From the IMG/VR virus record IMGVR_UViG_3300027719_000008, positions 1-50,550 of that record: 50,550 nucleotides of DNA; one strand, 5' to 3'. Below the pieces are notes generated by a model, which had not been told where the DNA came from, did not search any database, and worked only from the letters and a program-made list of their open reading frames with translations. This stretch comes from a virus. A program made the translations under genes and the position numbers. Positions 28,691-37,793 of this stretch are shown here, one piece after another; within the stretch, counting starts at the first letter, position 1; each line of letters begins with the position of its first letter.

Positions 28691-29917
28691 ATGGGAACGC
28701 CCACTCTTGGTCAAAGCACCGCGTTTTCGGATACCATTCTCAGCAGGCAGATTCTCAAGCCGGATGAAGTCATTCACATGACCGGCGATCAGGACAACAC
28801 CGCTATGTACCGCCTGTTCTCCATGATCCCGATGGAGACGGCTGGCAACTCCAAGTACACATGGTACGAGGACGAGGACTATCGCGCGACCGTCCGCATC
28901 ACGACTGCCGCCAGCGATAGCGCCACGACCCTCGTGGTGGTCAGTGGCGACGAGGACATCCTCCGCAAGTATGACGCGCTCTACAACCTGCGGACGGGTG
29001 AAGTGATCCACGTCACGGCCACACCGACGACCTCCAGTATCGCCGTCACCCGTGGCTTCGGCTCGGAAGCGGCGGCTGCGATCCTCGCCGGTGACGAATT
29101 CGCCGTCATGGGCAACGTCCTGCCGGAACTCAGCAGCCCCGTGGATGTCTACAACCGCGAACCGTGGACGCAGTACAACTACGTCCAAATGATGCGCGAA
29201 GGCTGGAAGATTTCCGGCCTCGCCAAGGCCGAACAGGTCTACGGCCCGGACAAGCTGACCTACGACCGCCAGAACGCTACGCGCGAGTTCCTGCGCAAGA
29301 TCGAGCGTTCCTTCCTGTTCGGTCAGCGGTACAAGACCGGAAGCAGCACGGCGACGTATCGCCAGACCGGTGGCCTCCAGTATTTCATGACCGCCGACGG
29401 CAGCCGCACGATGAACGTGGACGTGACCGGCACCATCTTCACGGAGTCGGTGTTCAACAACCTTCTCGTCCGCTACTTCAATCAGGCGGACACGAGCGAC
29501 AGCAAGGTGGCGTTCTGCGGCACGAACCACTTCCTCGCCATGTCCTCGTGGGCGCGCGACAAGCAGCAGATCATCGTCAACAACGCTGCGGCGACCGAGA
29601 AGCTCGGCACGGCGGTCTACGACTTCCAGTGCAGCACGGGCCAGATTCTCCACTGTGTCCCGTACAAGCCGTGGAACTACAGCGGCAACGGCGGCCTCGG
29701 CCTCGATGACCAGATCTGGATTCTGGACACGAACAAGATGGCGAAGTTTGGCGTCAACGGTCGTCCGGTTGATGTGACCCTGACCACCAGCGGCACGTCC
29801 GACGGCAACCTCGCCGGTATCGGTGTTGACGGCGAACACAACGAACTCCAGCTCGAAGTCGGGTTCAAGCTGTGGAACACGGAGAACTTCGCCATCATCT
29901 CGGGTATCGGTGCCTAA
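28691..29917 (+). CDS. Major capsid protein, SU10/DUF5309-like
   Basis: ATG at 28691 follows AAAGGAT. The 408-residue protein reads like DUF5309/SU10-type HK97-fold capsid proteins: TILSRQILKPDEVIHMTGDQ near the N-terminus, MIPMETAGNSKYTWYEDED, VYNREPWTQYNYVQMMREGW with KISGLAKAEQVYG, FLRKIERSFLFGQRY and LEVGFKLWNTENFAIISGI at the end. Pre-capsid scaffold and following decoration-like gene support it. It forms the icosahedral shell. Confidence 0.85.
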   Translation: MGTPTLGQSTAFSDTILSRQILKPDEVIHMTGDQDNTAMYRLFSMIPMETAGNSKYTWYEDEDYRATVRITTAASDSATTLVVVSGDEDILRKYDALYNLRTGEVIHVTATPTTSSIAVTRGFGSEAAAAILAGDEFAVMGNVLPELSSPVDVYNREPWTQYNYVQMMREGWKISGLAKAEQVYGPDKLTYDRQNATREFLRKIERSFLFGQRYKTGSSTATYRQTGGLQYFMTADGSRTMNVDVTGTIFTESVFNNLLVRYFNQADTSDSKVAFCGTNHFLAMSSWARDKQQIIVNNAAATEKLGTAVYDFQCSTGQILHCVPYKPWNYSGNGGLGLDDQIWILDTNKMAKFGVNGRPVDVTLTTSGTSDGNLAGIGVDGEHNELQLEVGFKLWNTENFAIISGIGA

Positions 29918-29941
29918 TCAGGCCCAGAAAGGAGTTTGATC

Positions 29942-30691
29942 ATGGGTTACGAACAGATCAACGCCATGCTGGAATCCAAGCGCGGCAACTACGTGCGCAC
30001 GGATGACACGGATGAAGTGCTGATCATCAAGTACATCGGCGCGACGGTCTCTGGCGCTGTCACGGTGGAGGTCGCTGAAACGACTGGCGATCTCACGTTC
30101 ATCGTGGACGGCGCTGCCGATACGACCGTTGTTGCCTCGACGGGTGTGATCGACGTGAGCGCGACGGCGTACAACACGCTGGCGAAGGTGGCCGCGACGA
30201 TCAACGGCAGCCCCAACTGGCGCTGCTACATCAAGGACGGTCTCGGCAGTGAAACCTCCGCCGCCGCCATGAAAACGATGGCCGCGACGAGCGCCAAGAC
30301 CGCCGAAATCGTCTGCTACGGCGACACCAGCACCAAGTTGTCCCTCGACCTCAGCTTGACGCTGGAGGCCAACACGGACGGCTACGAGCTGGACGAGTTG
30401 CTTGGGATGCTGTCCAAGGTCTACGGCATCACGGGCTACAGCACCTATGCCTCCGGCACCTCGAAGTTCCAGATTTATGCCGTGGACTGCGAGGACGGGA
30501 CCGAGACGAAGATTTACGAGTCGGCTACCGGCGCCACGACCGTCTCTGCGTCCGTGACCAGCACCCCCGGCTGGAAGCCCGGAACTCGCGAGTGCGCGTA
30601 CAAGCTCGTCGTGCGCATCATCAACAGCGCGGCGATGGCGAGTGCCAGCCTGACGGTGGACGCTGCTCTGGGCCGCGTCTCCGAAGCCTAA
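29942..30691 (+). CDS. Head-associated structural protein (249 aa)
   Basis: ATG at 29942 follows AAAGGAG. The product is rich in Thr, Ala and Val with regular beta strands (VSGAVTVEVAETTGDLTFIV, TTVVASTGVIDVSATAYN, SASVTSTPGWKPGT), suggesting a beta-sandwich. It lies right after the capsid gene and before a strong hairpin, so a decoration or minor head protein is likely. Abundant expression with the capsid would fit. Confidence 0.65.
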   Translation: MGYEQINAMLESKRGNYVRTDDTDEVLIIKYIGATVSGAVTVEVAETTGDLTFIVDGAADTTVVASTGVIDVSATAYNTLAKVAATINGSPNWRCYIKDGLGSETSAAAMKTMAATSAKTAEIVCYGDTSTKLSLDLSLTLEANTDGYELDELLGMLSKVYGITGYSTYASGTSKFQIYAVDCEDGTETKIYESATGATTVSASVTSTPGWKPGTRECAYKLVVRIINSAAMASASLTVDAALGRVSEA

Positions 30692-30698
30692 TCCTCCG

Positions 30699-30731
30699 CT
30701 CCCCGGCCTGCCGTTTGGGTGGGCCGGGGAG
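30699..30731 (+). terminator. Strong hairpin after the head genes
   Basis: CTCCCCGGCC (30699-30708) and GGCCGGGGAG (30722-30731) form a perfect 10-bp GC-rich stem with a 13-base loop; TGTTCTTC follows. The T tract is weak, so it may be a partial terminator that sets the head genes' higher expression, or an mRNA 3' stabiliser. Confidence 0.65.
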
Positions 30732-30740
30732 ATGTTCTTC

Positions 30741-30759
30741 TGACTGACTGACTGACTGA
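30741..30759. repeat. TGAC tetranucleotide repeat
   Basis: TGACTGACTGACTGACTGA is four and three-quarter copies of TGAC. Because the unit is 4 bases, it places TGA in all three forward frames just before the next gene. Confidence 0.8.
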
Positions 30760-30770
30760 TTGAAGGGACG

Positions 30771-31157
30771 ATGACCATGGCCAATGATATGCCGAAGAAC
30801 GAGATGCCAAAGAACGTGGACCAAGGGCCGGTGATCTTTGCCTACCGGACGGGCGCGAAGCATGACGTGATGGTGCGCGCGGTCCCGAAAGGCGAGATGC
30901 CGCAGCCGGACGACTTCGTGACGTTCACGCATGGCTATCTGGAGACGAGCGATCCCAAGGTGATTGCCGCGCTCCGGGCGCACAAGTCCAACGAAAAGAA
31001 CAACACGAAGAAGCCGCAGAGCCGTTGCTTCCGCGAACTGAGCGACATCGACGCGCGGATTCTGCGGGAAAAGATTCGTACCAGCCGCCTGCCGTCCCGT
31101 CTCCACCTGCGGCAGCTTGGCGTTCTCAATGGAGAGTTTCAGAGTCTGGAGGATTAA
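30771..31157 (+). CDS. Hypothetical structural-region protein (128 aa)
   Basis: ATG at 30771 follows GAAGGG; ATG 30777 is an alternative. It is basic and polar (ANDMPKNEMPKNVDQGPVIF, RAVPKGEMPQPDDFVTFTHG, KIRTSRLPSRLHLRQLG). Its place between the head and adaptor genes suggests a minor virion or assembly protein. No family recognised. Confidence 0.68.
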   Translation: MTMANDMPKNEMPKNVDQGPVIFAYRTGAKHDVMVRAVPKGEMPQPDDFVTFTHGYLETSDPKVIAALRAHKSNEKNNTKKPQSRCFRELSDIDARILREKIRTSRLPSRLHLRQLGVLNGEFQSLED

Positions 31158-31160
31158 CCG

Positions 31161-31784
31161 ATGGCAACATTCGCGTCATTGCGTTCTCAGCTTCTGGGCA
31201 TGGAAGGACATGACCGTTCCGATATGGCCTCGCTGACGCTGGACGCGAACCTGGCGCTCAACGCCGCCTATCGGGAACTCTGCCATATGCAGCCGTGGTG
31301 GTTTACCGAACAAACTGAAACCATTACTGCGGCAGGTGGTTACCTGATTCTGTCTCCAACGACAATCCATGTCCGCGATGTCTACGATGCCGACGGCAGC
31401 CGTGTCGTGCATCGGACGCGCGGGGGGCAGATTCGATGGGCGGACAACCTGTCGTATCTGGAGACAACCTCGTGGGCGATTGCCGGATACGATACGGGCA
31501 CCAATGCCATGCGGTTACATCTTGAACCCGCGACCGCAGGTGTGTATACTGTCCTGTCAGCGTTCATGCCGACGGAGATGGCGGCAGACTCCGATGTTCC
31601 GCTCGGGCCTCCGCTGGTTGGGGATTTCATCCTGTGGTCAGCACGGCAGGATCGCTTGAAGCGGGATGAAGAGCGGCAGTATCTGGACATGACGGCGCAG
31701 CAGTACCGGCAGCAATACCTCAACGAATTGAAGCACATGCACGCGAAGTTGTCGCGAGAAGATGGGCCGTTCTTTGCGAGGTGA
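31161..31784 (+). CDS. Head-tail adaptor-like protein (207 aa)
   Basis: The product (FASLRSQLLGMEGHDRSD, LALNAAYRELCHMQPWWFTE) opens like podoviral head-tail adaptors (gp4/gp11-type), with helices followed by strands (TETITAAGGYLILSPTTIHV). It ends in a helical, charged tail (LDMTAQQYRQQYLNELKHM). Position between capsid and nozzle-type genes supports an adaptor binding the portal. Confidence 0.72.
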   Translation: MATFASLRSQLLGMEGHDRSDMASLTLDANLALNAAYRELCHMQPWWFTEQTETITAAGGYLILSPTTIHVRDVYDADGSRVVHRTRGGQIRWADNLSYLETTSWAIAGYDTGTNAMRLHLEPATAGVYTVLSAFMPTEMAADSDVPLGPPLVGDFILWSARQDRLKRDEERQYLDMTAQQYRQQYLNELKHMHAKLSREDGPFFAR

Positions 31785-31786
31785 GC

Positions 31787-34138
31787 ATGTCAACCGAAAA
31801 CCCCGAAGAACCTGACATCCGGCAAGCGCGCTTCGGTGGGATCAACAAAGCCCTGCCGATGTACAATGTTCCGTTGGGGATTTTCCCTGACGCGCGGAAC
31901 ATGGTCACGTATGCCCGTGAAGGGTATATGGAGACGCGACCGGGGTATCAGGTGGCCTCGCCACGGGTGGAGGTCGATCCCTTCGCCATGCTTGGCGGCG
32001 TGGAGGGTGGCCTCGTGATCGTCGTTCCGGGTGATCCGACCGACGAGGACTTGGAAGGCGACTTCGTGATGTCGGTGGAGGACTCCAACTCTACCATCAT
32101 GTATTACAAGACCGGCAAGTGGTATGGGTACGACCCAAGCGCCACGATGATTCAGGCGACGGGAAGCCTCCTGTTCACGACGTATGGCGGCGACGACCTC
32201 GGCATTGAAGCCGACGAGTATACATGGCACCATTACGTCCTCTGGGGCACCGGCGACCATACCACAACCACGGATGTCACCTATACCGATCAGGCGGCCT
32301 CCAAGACGCTCACCTTCATCCTGCCGCCGGACGATTCCTTGGGGTCGTATGGCACGCTCGTCTCGTCATGGGACCGGGGCGACGGCACGATTCTCAACGT
32401 CTACTACTACGGCACGGCCACCATCACAGCGTCGGGCGTCGATACGAACGACGACACACGCACCGTCTCGAAAACGTTTGCCATCCTCTACTTCCCCGGC
32501 AGCGTTGGGGGTGGTGGCGGAGGTGGCGGTGGCGGCACTGAGGAGGACGAGACGGAGCCGGAGGACGAAGAAGAGGACGACGACGATACAGACGATGGGG
32601 ATGACGGCGAGGATGGCGACGACGGGGATGATACCGACGAACCGACCATCTCGATCATCACGCCGCCGACCATTACGCCGCCCGACTCGCCGCCGATTGT
32701 CCCGCCGGACGATCCTGATGAACCCGATGAACCGGGGGGTGGCGACGACGAGGACATCAAGACCGACAAGATTCAGTTGATTGTGACGGCTCCGGAGACG
32801 GTCCAGCACAACGGCTACTTCTCCTTCACGGTGACGGCGAAGAATCTCAAGACGGGCATGATGGTGGCGCTGCCGGGCGTTCCGACATTGCGCGCCTATC
32901 TGCCGACGGATTACATGCCGGGGTTGAAAACGTCCAGCACCTATTACACCGAAGCCCGTTATCTGATCGACACCGCCGCAGCGACAGGGGTGTTCAGCAA
33001 CGGAAACACCGTCTGGACGATGACGAATGCGCGGTTCAACCTGCCGGAGACGCCGGACGATTCGTATGACCTCGTGACGAACGTGCGCGCGGTCATCTCG
33101 GCGACGATCCTTGGCAATAAGAATTACCTCCAAGGCGGCACCATGACGAATGTGGTGCGCCCGATTCCGACGCTTTCCGTCAATCTTCACACGCTGGACC
33201 TGGATGGACTGGATGGCCGCGAGTATGTCGGCTTCACCGGCACGAATGCCTACTCCTCCACGATCATGCTGTGGGTCACGCAGACGGCGATGGCAGGCGT
33301 GGGCGGAACGTTCATCCCGTTCGACATCGTGCTGTATGCCGCGTCGATGGTGGGGGCATCCGCAACGATGACGTGGGGCAAAGCCTGCCCCGGCCCGACA
33401 TGGGTGGAAGGATCGAGCGTGTCACTGGGCAGTACCGCCAGCGGATACCCGTCGATTCCGTCTGCTGTCTTTGAGTCGGGCGACGGCGTGGCCCTCGTCA
33501 AGCTGACAGTGGCATGGAGCGGCACGGCGGCAGATCCGGACAATGGCATCTGGCCGTGGTATGTCGATGACAATTGGACGGGCTTTGAAGTGTTCGCCAT
33601 GCTGCCGTCCTATCTGGAGCAGAATCGCGCAAGCCTGAGCAATGACGCCTTCAGCGTGACCAAACAGACATCCTCCGGGGTGGCGTTTGCCAGTGCGCGC
33701 CAAATCCTTCTGGGGATGCAGTATGCGAAGGTTGGCCTCCCGGACGATTACGTGAGCGTGGACGAGGATTTCTATCAGGAATACGTGTGCGCATCCGGAC
33801 AGACGTGGGCTGTGGATGCCGTCCTGTATGACCCGGATCATGAAGTCTCGCGGCGCATTACGGGCGGCTTCACCGTGGTCGGCGGCACGGACACCTATGC
33901 CATGACCGCTGGCGTCATCAATGACACGGCGACTCCGGCGATTGCGATCCCGTCCGGCGAATGGCTGCAATCTGACGACTTGGACGAGGACTTGGTAACG
34001 CCGCGCTTGGGCGACCGCGACTTGTATATCTACGGGTATGCGCCGGGGAAGTGCTTGGCGACGACCTATGACCTCTATCGCGAATGCGGTGCAACAGACG
34101 TTGACAAATACGACACGTACCGCGAGTGCGCCGGATAA
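31787..34138 (+). CDS. Large tail/nozzle-type structural protein with acidic Gly/Pro linker (783 aa)
   Basis: ATG at 31787 follows GAGG (GTG 31781 is an alternative). The N-terminus (FGGINKALPMYNVPLGIFPD, ARNMVTYAREGYMETRPGYQ) resembles the start of podoviral nozzle proteins (G-x-N ... G-x-x-x-x-RPG). Residues about 240-325 are a Gly run then a very acidic Asp/Glu and Pro-rich linker. After it come Ig-like beta segments (TAPETVQHNGYFSFTVTAKN). The rest is beta-rich. It may share a nozzle function with the gene at 35094. Confidence 0.68.
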   Translation: MSTENPEEPDIRQARFGGINKALPMYNVPLGIFPDARNMVTYAREGYMETRPGYQVASPRVEVDPFAMLGGVEGGLVIVVPGDPTDEDLEGDFVMSVEDSNSTIMYYKTGKWYGYDPSATMIQATGSLLFTTYGGDDLGIEADEYTWHHYVLWGTGDHTTTTDVTYTDQAASKTLTFILPPDDSLGSYGTLVSSWDRGDGTILNVYYYGTATITASGVDTNDDTRTVSKTFAILYFPGSVGGGGGGGGGGTEEDETEPEDEEEDDDDTDDGDDGEDGDDGDDTDEPTISIITPPTITPPDSPPIVPPDDPDEPDEPGGGDDEDIKTDKIQLIVTAPETVQHNGYFSFTVTAKNLKTGMMVALPGVPTLRAYLPTDYMPGLKTSSTYYTEARYLIDTAAATGVFSNGNTVWTMTNARFNLPETPDDSYDLVTNVRAVISATILGNKNYLQGGTMTNVVRPIPTLSVNLHTLDLDGLDGREYVGFTGTNAYSSTIMLWVTQTAMAGVGGTFIPFDIVLYAASMVGASATMTWGKACPGPTWVEGSSVSLGSTASGYPSIPSAVFESGDGVALVKLTVAWSGTAADPDNGIWPWYVDDNWTGFEVFAMLPSYLEQNRASLSNDAFSVTKQTSSGVAFASARQILLGMQYAKVGLPDDYVSVDEDFYQEYVCASGQTWAVDAVLYDPDHEVSRRITGGFTVVGGTDTYAMTAGVINDTATPAIAIPSGEWLQSDDLDEDLVTPRLGDRDLYIYGYAPGKCLATTYDLYRECGATDVDKYDTYRECAG

Positions 34139-34147
34139 GGAGCCGCC

Positions 34148-34762
34148 ATGAGTGCTGAGATAAAAATCACCGCGCAGACCACGCCTCCAGCCGTCGTCAA
34201 GGTGAACGGGAAATGCTATTCGCTGGCGCAAGCGGCGGTTCCGGGTAAGCCTGATACGGCCATTAGCGATATCACCAATACCTATGCGACGTGCGCAGCG
34301 TGTCTTGCATCGGGAAGCGTTCCCGCAACGTGTCCGTGCAGTACGTCGTGGGGCACGTTCCCGTGTGGCGGCGATGGTGAGAATATCCTTGGCGTCTATG
34401 ATATTACTATTGCGGATGCCGTCTCGACCGCCGCCTACACGCATATCTCGACCGACGTTGCAGAGATTTCGAATATCAGCTATTATGCCGCAACGCCGTG
34501 CTTCTGGTTTTTTAACGGTGTTGCTGATCTTCGCGTTCCGGATACGGATATGCGGGTTGACGAGATGGCCATCCAATTGGTCGGCTCGTCCTATTGGTTG
34601 TTTGCCATTACATCCGGCGCCACCCATGGCATATGGGTCAAGCGCGATGGTGACAATCCGGACGGAACATACACGCTCTGGCCAAACGGAACGGAAGAAC
34701 CGACGACGCATTATACGTCAACTATTATCTCCCCGACCACGATGGAGATTTCAGCGCCATGA
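34148..34762 (+). CDS. Cys-containing structural-region protein (204 aa)
   Basis: ATG at 34148 follows AAGGAG. A strand-rich N-terminus (AEIKITAQTTPPAVVKVNG, KCYSLAQAAV) precedes YATCAACLASGSVPATCPC, a cysteine group often found in such phage structural proteins, and a beta-rich second half (SYYAATPCFWFFNGVADLRV). It lies between two nozzle-like genes. Confidence 0.66.
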   Translation: MSAEIKITAQTTPPAVVKVNGKCYSLAQAAVPGKPDTAISDITNTYATCAACLASGSVPATCPCSTSWGTFPCGGDGENILGVYDITIADAVSTAAYTHISTDVAEISNISYYAATPCFWFFNGVADLRVPDTDMRVDEMAIQLVGSSYWLFAITSGATHGIWVKRDGDNPDGTYTLWPNGTEEPTTHYTSTIISPTTMEISAP

Positions 34763-35091
34763 TCGACATTGATTTCGTATGCCAATTCATGCTGCGTGAT
34801 CCGAACCGCAAGACGGTCGGATGCCTGCGCCAAGTCTTTGGCCCATTCCCAAACATTGCGACGTGCGCGCGTGACTGTCGCGGCAATCCGGACGCGATGC
34901 AGGCGAAGCAAGCCAGTGCCGCGAAGATTGCAGCCCTTCCGCGATGTGAGTTTCTGGACCTCAAGACCGGCGAATGCGATGATCCAGAATTGACGACCGA
35001 GCAATGCGTCCAGTTGAAGGGCTACACATGCCGACACTTCGTGCAGAAGCAAGTCATTCCGTGCGCAGCCTGCGGCGATAAAGGAGCCTGA
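34759..35091 (+). CDS. Cys-rich hypothetical protein (110 aa)
   Basis: ATG at 34759 overlaps the previous stop (ATGA). It holds ten cysteines (ATCARDCRGN, RCEFLDLKTGEC, GYTCRHF, IPCAACGDKGA), the last a C-x-x-C pair. Possibly metal-binding and co-assembled with its neighbours. No family recognised. Confidence 0.68.
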   Translation: MIDIDFVCQFMLRDPNRKTVGCLRQVFGPFPNIATCARDCRGNPDAMQAKQASAAKIAALPRCEFLDLKTGECDDPELTTEQCVQLKGYTCRHFVQKQVIPCAACGDKGA

Positions 35092-35093
35092 GG

Positions 35094-37016
35094 ATGGCAA
35101 CTCCTGAGACGGTCTTTGAGCAGATTCCGGAAGCGTGTGTCGTGGATAACACGCTCTATCTCATTGCCAATCATGAGATGGTCAAGTCTGTCGCCGGTGC
35201 GCGCTATCCGTGGGGCGTTCCGATCAGCAAAGTCAACCTCGCCTATTCGTCTTGCACGACAGGCGGCAGCATGGTCCGGGGCCGCTATAAGCTGTGCGCC
35301 GTCCCGGAGAACATGCTTGGCCGTATCGGGAACCCGTACAAGACGGATGCCAATTTCATCCCTCTCACGGTGCAAACGCAGGTCTATACGACCGCTGCCA
35401 CCAACATCAAGATTGTCGTGACGGTGCCAACGCATCCCGATAGCCAGGTCAAACGCTGGCTCATGTACCGGACCAAGGTGGATGAACTCGGCCCGTACTA
35501 CTATGCCGGAGAGGTGGACGAGGGCACCACGACGTTCACGTTTGACGACGGGGATGACGCGCTGCCGCTCAACGACTTCCTTGATGGCCCGTACAGCGAC
35601 GACGATTCCACGTTGGCGGGACCATTCATCTATGGCCGTCCGCCTGTGCATAGCTATATGCTCCATGCCTACGGCGACACGATGTTTGTGTTCGGCGCGC
35701 GCCCGTACCGGAAGGGGCTGGCAACAGTCACGGTCGGCTCCACGCTCGTTACGTTCTCGGAAGCGATCATCGACGGTGGCGGGAATACGGCCACGGTCAC
35801 AGCCAACACGACGCTTGGTATCAAGTGGACATCCGGCCTCGTCCAGCAGCGGCCCCCGCAGATCATCACGCCGGATGTGAGCCAACGCTTTCTGGGGCAT
35901 CGCTTCAAGCTGGATGACTCCGGCCTCTCCTACACCATCGCCAGCGTCGTGAGTAAGAACAGCGTGCGCCTGAATACCGCGTACCTGGCGGAACAGAACC
36001 AAGCGGCTGGCACCACAATCACGGGCGCCTATACCATTGTTGCGAATCAGAACATCGTCTGCCCCTCGCGTCCGGGGGAGATGGAATACTTCTGCCCTGC
36101 CGAGCAATTCTCCATCGGCGAAAGCACGGGAACAACGCTCCGTGGCGGCATCAGCTATGCCGGGGATGCGCTCCTGTTCACCGAGAAAACCATCTACCGT
36201 GTCGTCAAGGGCGTCAATCCCGGCACGCACGAAGTCTACGAAACGCTCTCGAACTATGGCACCATCGCGCATCGCAGCATCTGTCAGACGCCGCGCGGCA
36301 TTGCGTTCTTCACCGGGGATCACATTGCGATCTACTCCAACCAAGTCTCCACGCTGATCTCCGAACCCTTGGGCGATCTCCTCAAGAACAGCAACCCAGA
36401 CCTCAAGGAATGGGTGATGTGTAAGGTGGTGGACAACCGCCTCTACGTGGCGTTCGCAGCCGAGGATTCCGTCTACATGGACTCCATCGTGGTGTTCGAT
36501 TTCAATACCGGCGCGTGGGACCGGTGGGACGGCTTGCAGATCGTCAACATGCAGTGCATCACGAGCAAGAAAGGACAGAACCGCCTGCACATTCAGGTGC
36601 CCGTCGGCAATGACGGCTATGCCGCGCACTACTTCACGCCGAATGCGTTCAACGACGGCTTCGGAAGCGTCTATCTGGGCGGCACCGTCCAGAATGCCAC
36701 GGCGACAACCCTGACCACGACGGGCACGTTCCCGACGGTCGGCTCGCACGGATGGGACTTGCGCGGGATGCGCGTCAAGATTCGCGAAGGCGTGGCCGCT
36801 GACGAGAAGCGCCGGATCATCGCCAACACCTCCAACAGCCTGACGGTCGGCGTGCCGTGGGATACCGTCCCGGCGGTCGGCGACGAGTATACCGTGGGCC
36901 AGATCGAAAGCTACTTCCGGACAGGGCGGCAATCGTTCCCGGACCCGCAGACCGAACATGTGATGAAGGACGCGGAGATGCGTATCTCCTACGTCTCGCT
37001 CAAAACCACGCCGTAA
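35094..37016 (+). CDS. Tail nozzle-type beta-propeller-like protein (640 aa)
   Basis: The start is ATG at 35094. The product is beta-rich with repeated blades (ISKVNLAYSSCTTGGSMVRG, RGGISYAGDALLFTEKTIYR, GIAFFTGDHIAIYSNQVSTL, RLYVAFAAEDSVYMDSIVVF, FNTGAWDRWDGL), a pattern common to podoviral tail nozzle/stopper proteins (P22 gp10 and T7 gp12 groups). It should sit below the adaptor and hold the fibres. The N-terminal region of such proteins may be supplied by the 31787 gene. Confidence 0.72.
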   Translation: MATPETVFEQIPEACVVDNTLYLIANHEMVKSVAGARYPWGVPISKVNLAYSSCTTGGSMVRGRYKLCAVPENMLGRIGNPYKTDANFIPLTVQTQVYTTAATNIKIVVTVPTHPDSQVKRWLMYRTKVDELGPYYYAGEVDEGTTTFTFDDGDDALPLNDFLDGPYSDDDSTLAGPFIYGRPPVHSYMLHAYGDTMFVFGARPYRKGLATVTVGSTLVTFSEAIIDGGGNTATVTANTTLGIKWTSGLVQQRPPQIITPDVSQRFLGHRFKLDDSGLSYTIASVVSKNSVRLNTAYLAEQNQAAGTTITGAYTIVANQNIVCPSRPGEMEYFCPAEQFSIGESTGTTLRGGISYAGDALLFTEKTIYRVVKGVNPGTHEVYETLSNYGTIAHRSICQTPRGIAFFTGDHIAIYSNQVSTLISEPLGDLLKNSNPDLKEWVMCKVVDNRLYVAFAAEDSVYMDSIVVFDFNTGAWDRWDGLQIVNMQCITSKKGQNRLHIQVPVGNDGYAAHYFTPNAFNDGFGSVYLGGTVQNATATTLTTTGTFPTVGSHGWDLRGMRVKIREGVAADEKRRIIANTSNSLTVGVPWDTVPAVGDEYTVGQIESYFRTGRQSFPDPQTEHVMKDAEMRISYVSLKTTP

Positions 37017-37031
37017 GAAAGGATGCCTGAC

Positions 37032-37430
37032 ATGGATGCGTTGTTGAGTAACCCGAATGTGATGGACATGATTCTCAGTGTGGTGGCGATGGTCATCTCC
37101 CTTGGGTGGGCGTGGATTCGCCGGAACGAGAAACTCCAGAACGCCACGCTCCAAAAGGCGATGGACTGCATTGCGGCTGGCGTGCAGGCGTCGTATGACG
37201 ACTATGTGCGTTCCATCAAGGATGCCAGCGCCGACGGCAAGCTGACCGACGAGGAGCGCAAGACGGCCCGTGACATCGCCATGAATCGCGCCATTGCCTA
37301 TGCCAAGAATCAGGGTGTCGATCTCCTGAAAGTGATCGGGGCCGACCTCCTGCCGATGTTCATGGAACGCTACATCCTCAAAATGAAGGGTGCCAGCGCC
37401 GACGTGATCGAACCGGAAATCCTGAAATGA
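37032..37430 (+). CDS. Holin-LLH-like membrane protein (132 aa)
   Basis: ATG at 37032 is preferred over ATG 37023, which lies right on the AAAGG. One N-terminal span (MDMILSVVAMVISLGWAWI) is followed by a soluble helical part (LQKAMDCIAAGVQASYDDYV, TARDIAMNRAIAYAKNQGVD, LLKVIGADLLPMFMERYIL). This resembles the LLH holin superfamily (one span plus helical domain). It heads a group of small lysis-like genes. Confidence 0.6.
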   Translation: MDALLSNPNVMDMILSVVAMVISLGWAWIRRNEKLQNATLQKAMDCIAAGVQASYDDYVRSIKDASADGKLTDEERKTARDIAMNRAIAYAKNQGVDLLKVIGADLLPMFMERYILKMKGASADVIEPEILK

Positions 37431-37564
37431 AGTGGCTCTACGGAATCCTGCAAGCGGTCATCGGAAGTCTCCTTGACTTCTGGTGGAAGAAGAAGGAGGA
37501 GAGCCATGAAGCTGTTCGTATGGCTGATAGCCGTGACACTCTTGATGACGGCGAGCGGTTGTAG
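37427..37564 (+). CDS. Small amphipathic/membrane peptide (45 aa), lysis-like
   Basis: ATG at 37427 overlaps the previous stop (ATGA). A hydrophobic start (MKWLYGILQAVIGSLLDFWW) is followed by a charged tail (KKKEESHEAVRM). The lipoprotein gene begins inside it in another frame, as in embedded spanin pairs. It may be an inner-membrane partner, but it is shorter than typical i-spanins. Confidence 0.6.
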   Translation: MKWLYGILQAVIGSLLDFWWKKKEESHEAVRMADSRDTLDDGERL

Positions 37565-37769
37565 TGATCTGATCGGCATGTTCCGCGCGAAGAAGCTCTA
37601 TGTCGGCGCGGGGCAGTATGCGGAGATTGCAAAGCCCATCAAGATTCCGGTATGGATCACCAACGGAGACACCGGCAAGAAGGAACACCGCATCGTCGAG
37701 GCCCAGGCAGGGTGGCTCGTCGGGCGGCAAAAAGGCGACCCGAAAACCGTTGCAAGCGGGGATCGGTAA
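37506..37769 (+). CDS. Phage lipoprotein (87 aa), lysis-like
   Basis: ATG at 37506 follows GGAGGAG. A signal sequence (MKLFVWLIAVTLLMTASGC) ends in a lipobox-like A-S-G-C, followed by a mature part (YVGAGQYAEIAKPIKIPVWI, then VEAQAGWLVG). Similar phage lipoproteins with VWV...AGWY endings follow a small WW-type peptide in many genomes. It could be an outer-membrane spanin partner, or act in superinfection exclusion. The 59-base overlap with the upstream peptide gene is in a different frame. Confidence 0.68.
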   Translation: MKLFVWLIAVTLLMTASGCSDLIGMFRAKKLYVGAGQYAEIAKPIKIPVWITNGDTGKKEHRIVEAQAGWLVGRQKGDPKTVASGDR

Positions 37770-37793
37770 TATCTCAAGGAAGGAGGCGGCATC

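Noticed and set aside
27791-29839. 682-codon open frame antisense to the capsid and scaffold genes
   Set aside because: It has no ribosome site, is Arg/His/Asp-rich, and lies wholly opposite recognised genes. Strong GC bias at third codon positions keeps the antisense frame open.
35022-37154. 710-codon open frame antisense to the nozzle gene
   Set aside because: Same reason: composition of an antisense shadow, no ribosome site, no recognisable motif.
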